From: Arcobacter sp.
GTDB lineage: Bacteria > Campylobacterota > Campylobacteria > Campylobacterales > Arcobacteraceae
Direction of reading: 5' to 3'
Assembly: GCA_002869565.1 (NCBI GenBank)
Contig: PKUJ01000016.1
Span: 62,001-126,000, forward strand
Length of the DNA stretch: 64,000 nt
The notes beneath the pieces are model-generated. The model ran no database searches. It had not been told where the DNA came from and was given only the letters and a program-made list of their open reading frames with translations. The position numbers and the translations under genes are program-made. Of this stretch, positions 62,701-64,000 are shown in pieces. Every line of letters begins with the position of its first letter. The first letter of the stretch is position 1.

Positions 62701-63438
62701 ATGAATCAAGATAAATTATGTAATATTATTTATATTACAAAAATACTAAATATTTTATATATAGAAGATAATAAAGATGTACGAGAACAAACAATAAAAA
62801 TGTTAAAAATTTTTTTTGATAATATCACTGTTGCTGATAATGGAGAAAATGGACTAAAATCTTTTAAATCAAATAATAAATATGAGTCTACATCTTTTGA
62901 TTTAATAATTACAGATATTGAAATGCCTGTTTTAGATGGAATATCTATGATTAATAAAATCCGTGAACTTGATCGTGATGTACCAATATTAATTTTTTCA
63001 GCTCATGAAAATACTGAATATTTTTTAAAAACTATAAATGCGGGTGTTGATGGATATATATTAAAACCGTATAATATTGAACAAATATCAAATGCCCTAA
63101 TGAACATTATTGAAAAAAATAAGTTAGCAATTTCAAATAAGCACATCGTACACCTTGAAGATAATTTTTTATGGAATATTGATGAGTCTATTTTATTTAA
63201 ATATGAGAAAGAAGTTAAACTTACTAAAAATGAAATAAAACTTTTTACACTATTTATAAATTCTAAGGGCTCTTTAAAATCATATGATGAAATAGAATCA
63301 TTCATTTTTTCCGATTTTAGTGCAAATAATAAAAGAGTTAGAAACTTAATTTCAAGATTAAAAACAAAACTTAACTATGAATTATTTGAATCAATTTATT
63401 CTCATGGATATAAATTAAAATATAAAAAATTTATATAA
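62701..63438 (+). CDS. OmpR-family response regulator
   Basis: The 245-residue protein has a receiver with acidic pair ED (IEDNKDV), phospho-acceptor in IITDIEMPVLDG near residue 75, Ser in IFSAHE and Lys in ILKPYN. A C-terminal winged helix follows (about 165-243, ending YSHGYKLK). The ribosome site AGGAG is strong. A periplasmic-sensor gene begins 68 bases after it in the same direction and is a plausible cognate kinase. Confidence 0.92.
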   Translation: MNQDKLCNIIYITKILNILYIEDNKDVREQTIKMLKIFFDNITVADNGENGLKSFKSNNKYESTSFDLIITDIEMPVLDGISMINKIRELDRDVPILIFSAHENTEYFLKTINAGVDGYILKPYNIEQISNALMNIIEKNKLAISNKHIVHLEDNFLWNIDESILFKYEKEVKLTKNEIKLFTLFINSKGSLKSYDEIESFIFSDFSANNKRVRNLISRLKTKLNYELFESIYSHGYKLKYKKFI

Positions 63439-63475
63439 TAATGATTTTTAATTCATTTTATTGATACTTTTTTGT

Positions 63476-63481
63476 TATAAT
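63476..63481 (+). promoter_or_regulatory. Possible -10 box of the 63507 gene
   Basis: TATAAT in TGTTATAATTTAGC lies 25 bases before the ATG at 63507, so the sensor gene may have its own promoter apart from the regulator gene. Confidence 0.45.
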
Positions 63482-63506
63482 TTAGCATTTTAATAAAAAG
63501 TTAACA

Positions 63507-64000
63507 ATGAAATTTATAATAAATAATTTAATCATATCTTTAATTTTTTCTATTACTCTTTTTGCTAGTTCGCAAATTGAACTTACAAAAGAAGAATCTA
63601 AATTTTTAAAAGAATACTCTCCTTTAAGATTACATAATGAATTAAATTGGCCTCCATACAATTATTATCAAAATGATCAAGCCAAGGGTTTTTCAATTGA
63701 TTATACTAAACTTCTCGCTAAAAAACTTCATGTAGATGTTGAATATATTTCAGGTCCAACATGGGATGAATTTATGACTATGCTACAAGAAGATAAAATT
63801 GATGCTATTATCAATATATCAAAAAATGAGCAAAGAGCAAAAACAATTGCATTTACATCAATTTTTCATACTGCTGCAAATGCTATTTATGTAAAGAAAG
63901 GTAATGAAAATTTAGATTCATTGGAAAAACTTGGGGGCAAAACAATCGTAATGCCAAAAGGTTTTTTTGCACAAAAAGCTATCACAAAATATTATCCTAA
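63507..64000 (+). CDS. Periplasmic solute-binding (SBP family 3) sensor, 5' part only
   Basis: The frame runs from ATG 63507 past the window end (164 complete codons seen). A signal peptide (MKFIINNLIISLIFSITLFAS) is followed by an SBP family 3 domain: LRLHNELNWPPYNYY, KGFSIDYTKLLAKKLHV, and QRAKTIAFTSIF. The same start pattern occurs in the sensor kinase at 45166-47877, so this is probably another periplasmic-sensor kinase, or a GGDEF protein with the same front. The output part is not visible. Upstream is a response regulator. Confidence 0.82.
   Translation, partial: MKFIINNLIISLIFSITLFASSQIELTKEESKFLKEYSPLRLHNELNWPPYNYYQNDQAKGFSIDYTKLLAKKLHVDVEYISGPTWDEFMTMLQEDKIDAIINISKNEQRAKTIAFTSIFHTAANAIYVKKGNENLDSLEKLGGKTIVMPKGFFAQKAITKYYP

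Overview
The window is AT-rich, densely packed bacterial chromosome, most consistent with a free-living member of the Arcobacteraceae (Campylobacterota, Arcobacter in the broad sense). This placement rests on several features seen together: a biotin-carrier oxaloacetate decarboxylase beside oadB and pckA, fused CcsBA cytochrome c synthetase, RibBA plus a separate RibA, a dimeric all-alpha dUTPase, many kinases with the H-box AHQWRQPL, and frequent TTG starts. No database search was possible, so it is an inference from gene content. I see no insertion sequence, prophage, CRISPR array or rRNA operon.

Layout. 1-3407: oadA (3' end), oadB and pckA, the oxaloacetate/PEP/pyruvate node, closed by a terminator. 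3511-5094: ribBA on the minus strand and a divergent tRNA cluster (Gln, fMet, Met, Thr) with a near-perfect promoter. 5361-6381: small membrane and lipoprotein genes. 6510-10475: minus-strand run ribA, rsmG, three small genes, glyS. 10536-13405: hemB carrying an in-frame stop, then a PAS kinase and an OmpR-type regulator. 13409-16335: anaerobic ribonucleotide reductase, with the glycyl-radical domain in its own small overlapping gene. 16544-20980: argF, hemN, an Fe-S oxidoreductase subunit, lgt. 20984-23444: four-gene minus-strand group with two response regulators. 23549-29998: polA, PAS kinase, kdsB, response-regulator diguanylate cyclase. 30004-32385: S4-domain protein, trpD, tsaE, lptB. 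32454-33695: argG. 33836-39993: an unusual four-gene operon of an M20 peptidase, two RimK-like ATP-grasp ligases (one fused to helix-hairpin-helix repeats) and a large M14 carboxypeptidase, with its own promoter and terminator. 40076-45091: gamma carbonic anhydrase, dUTPase with an extra N-terminal domain, PAS kinase, small Cys protein, recR, dnaJ. 45166-48357: sensor kinase with two periplasmic binding domains, and a thioesterase. 48656-52730: iorA, iorB, paaK-type ligase and ACT protein, an aryl-acid module. 52827-56740: HTH protein, trpB, an unknown protein, a DUF455-type protein and a metallo-hydrolase. 56749-59557: tandem GGDEF proteins and cmoB. 59731-62538: ccsBA carrying an in-frame stop. 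62701-64000: response regulator and the start of another periplasmic sensor.

Two observations stand out. First, the 33836-39993 operon pairs two predicted peptide-bond-forming ligases with two predicted peptide-bond-cleaving enzymes, all apparently cytoplasmic; it is the best candidate here for an undescribed system. Second, two otherwise intact core genes of heme biology, hemB and ccsBA, each contain a single in-frame nonsense codon. This is either real lesions or sequence error, and it needs a read-level check. Signal transduction is also heavily represented: four complete histidine kinases, a fifth periplasmic sensor cut by the window end, five response-regulator proteins (one carrying GGDEF) and two further GGDEF proteins.
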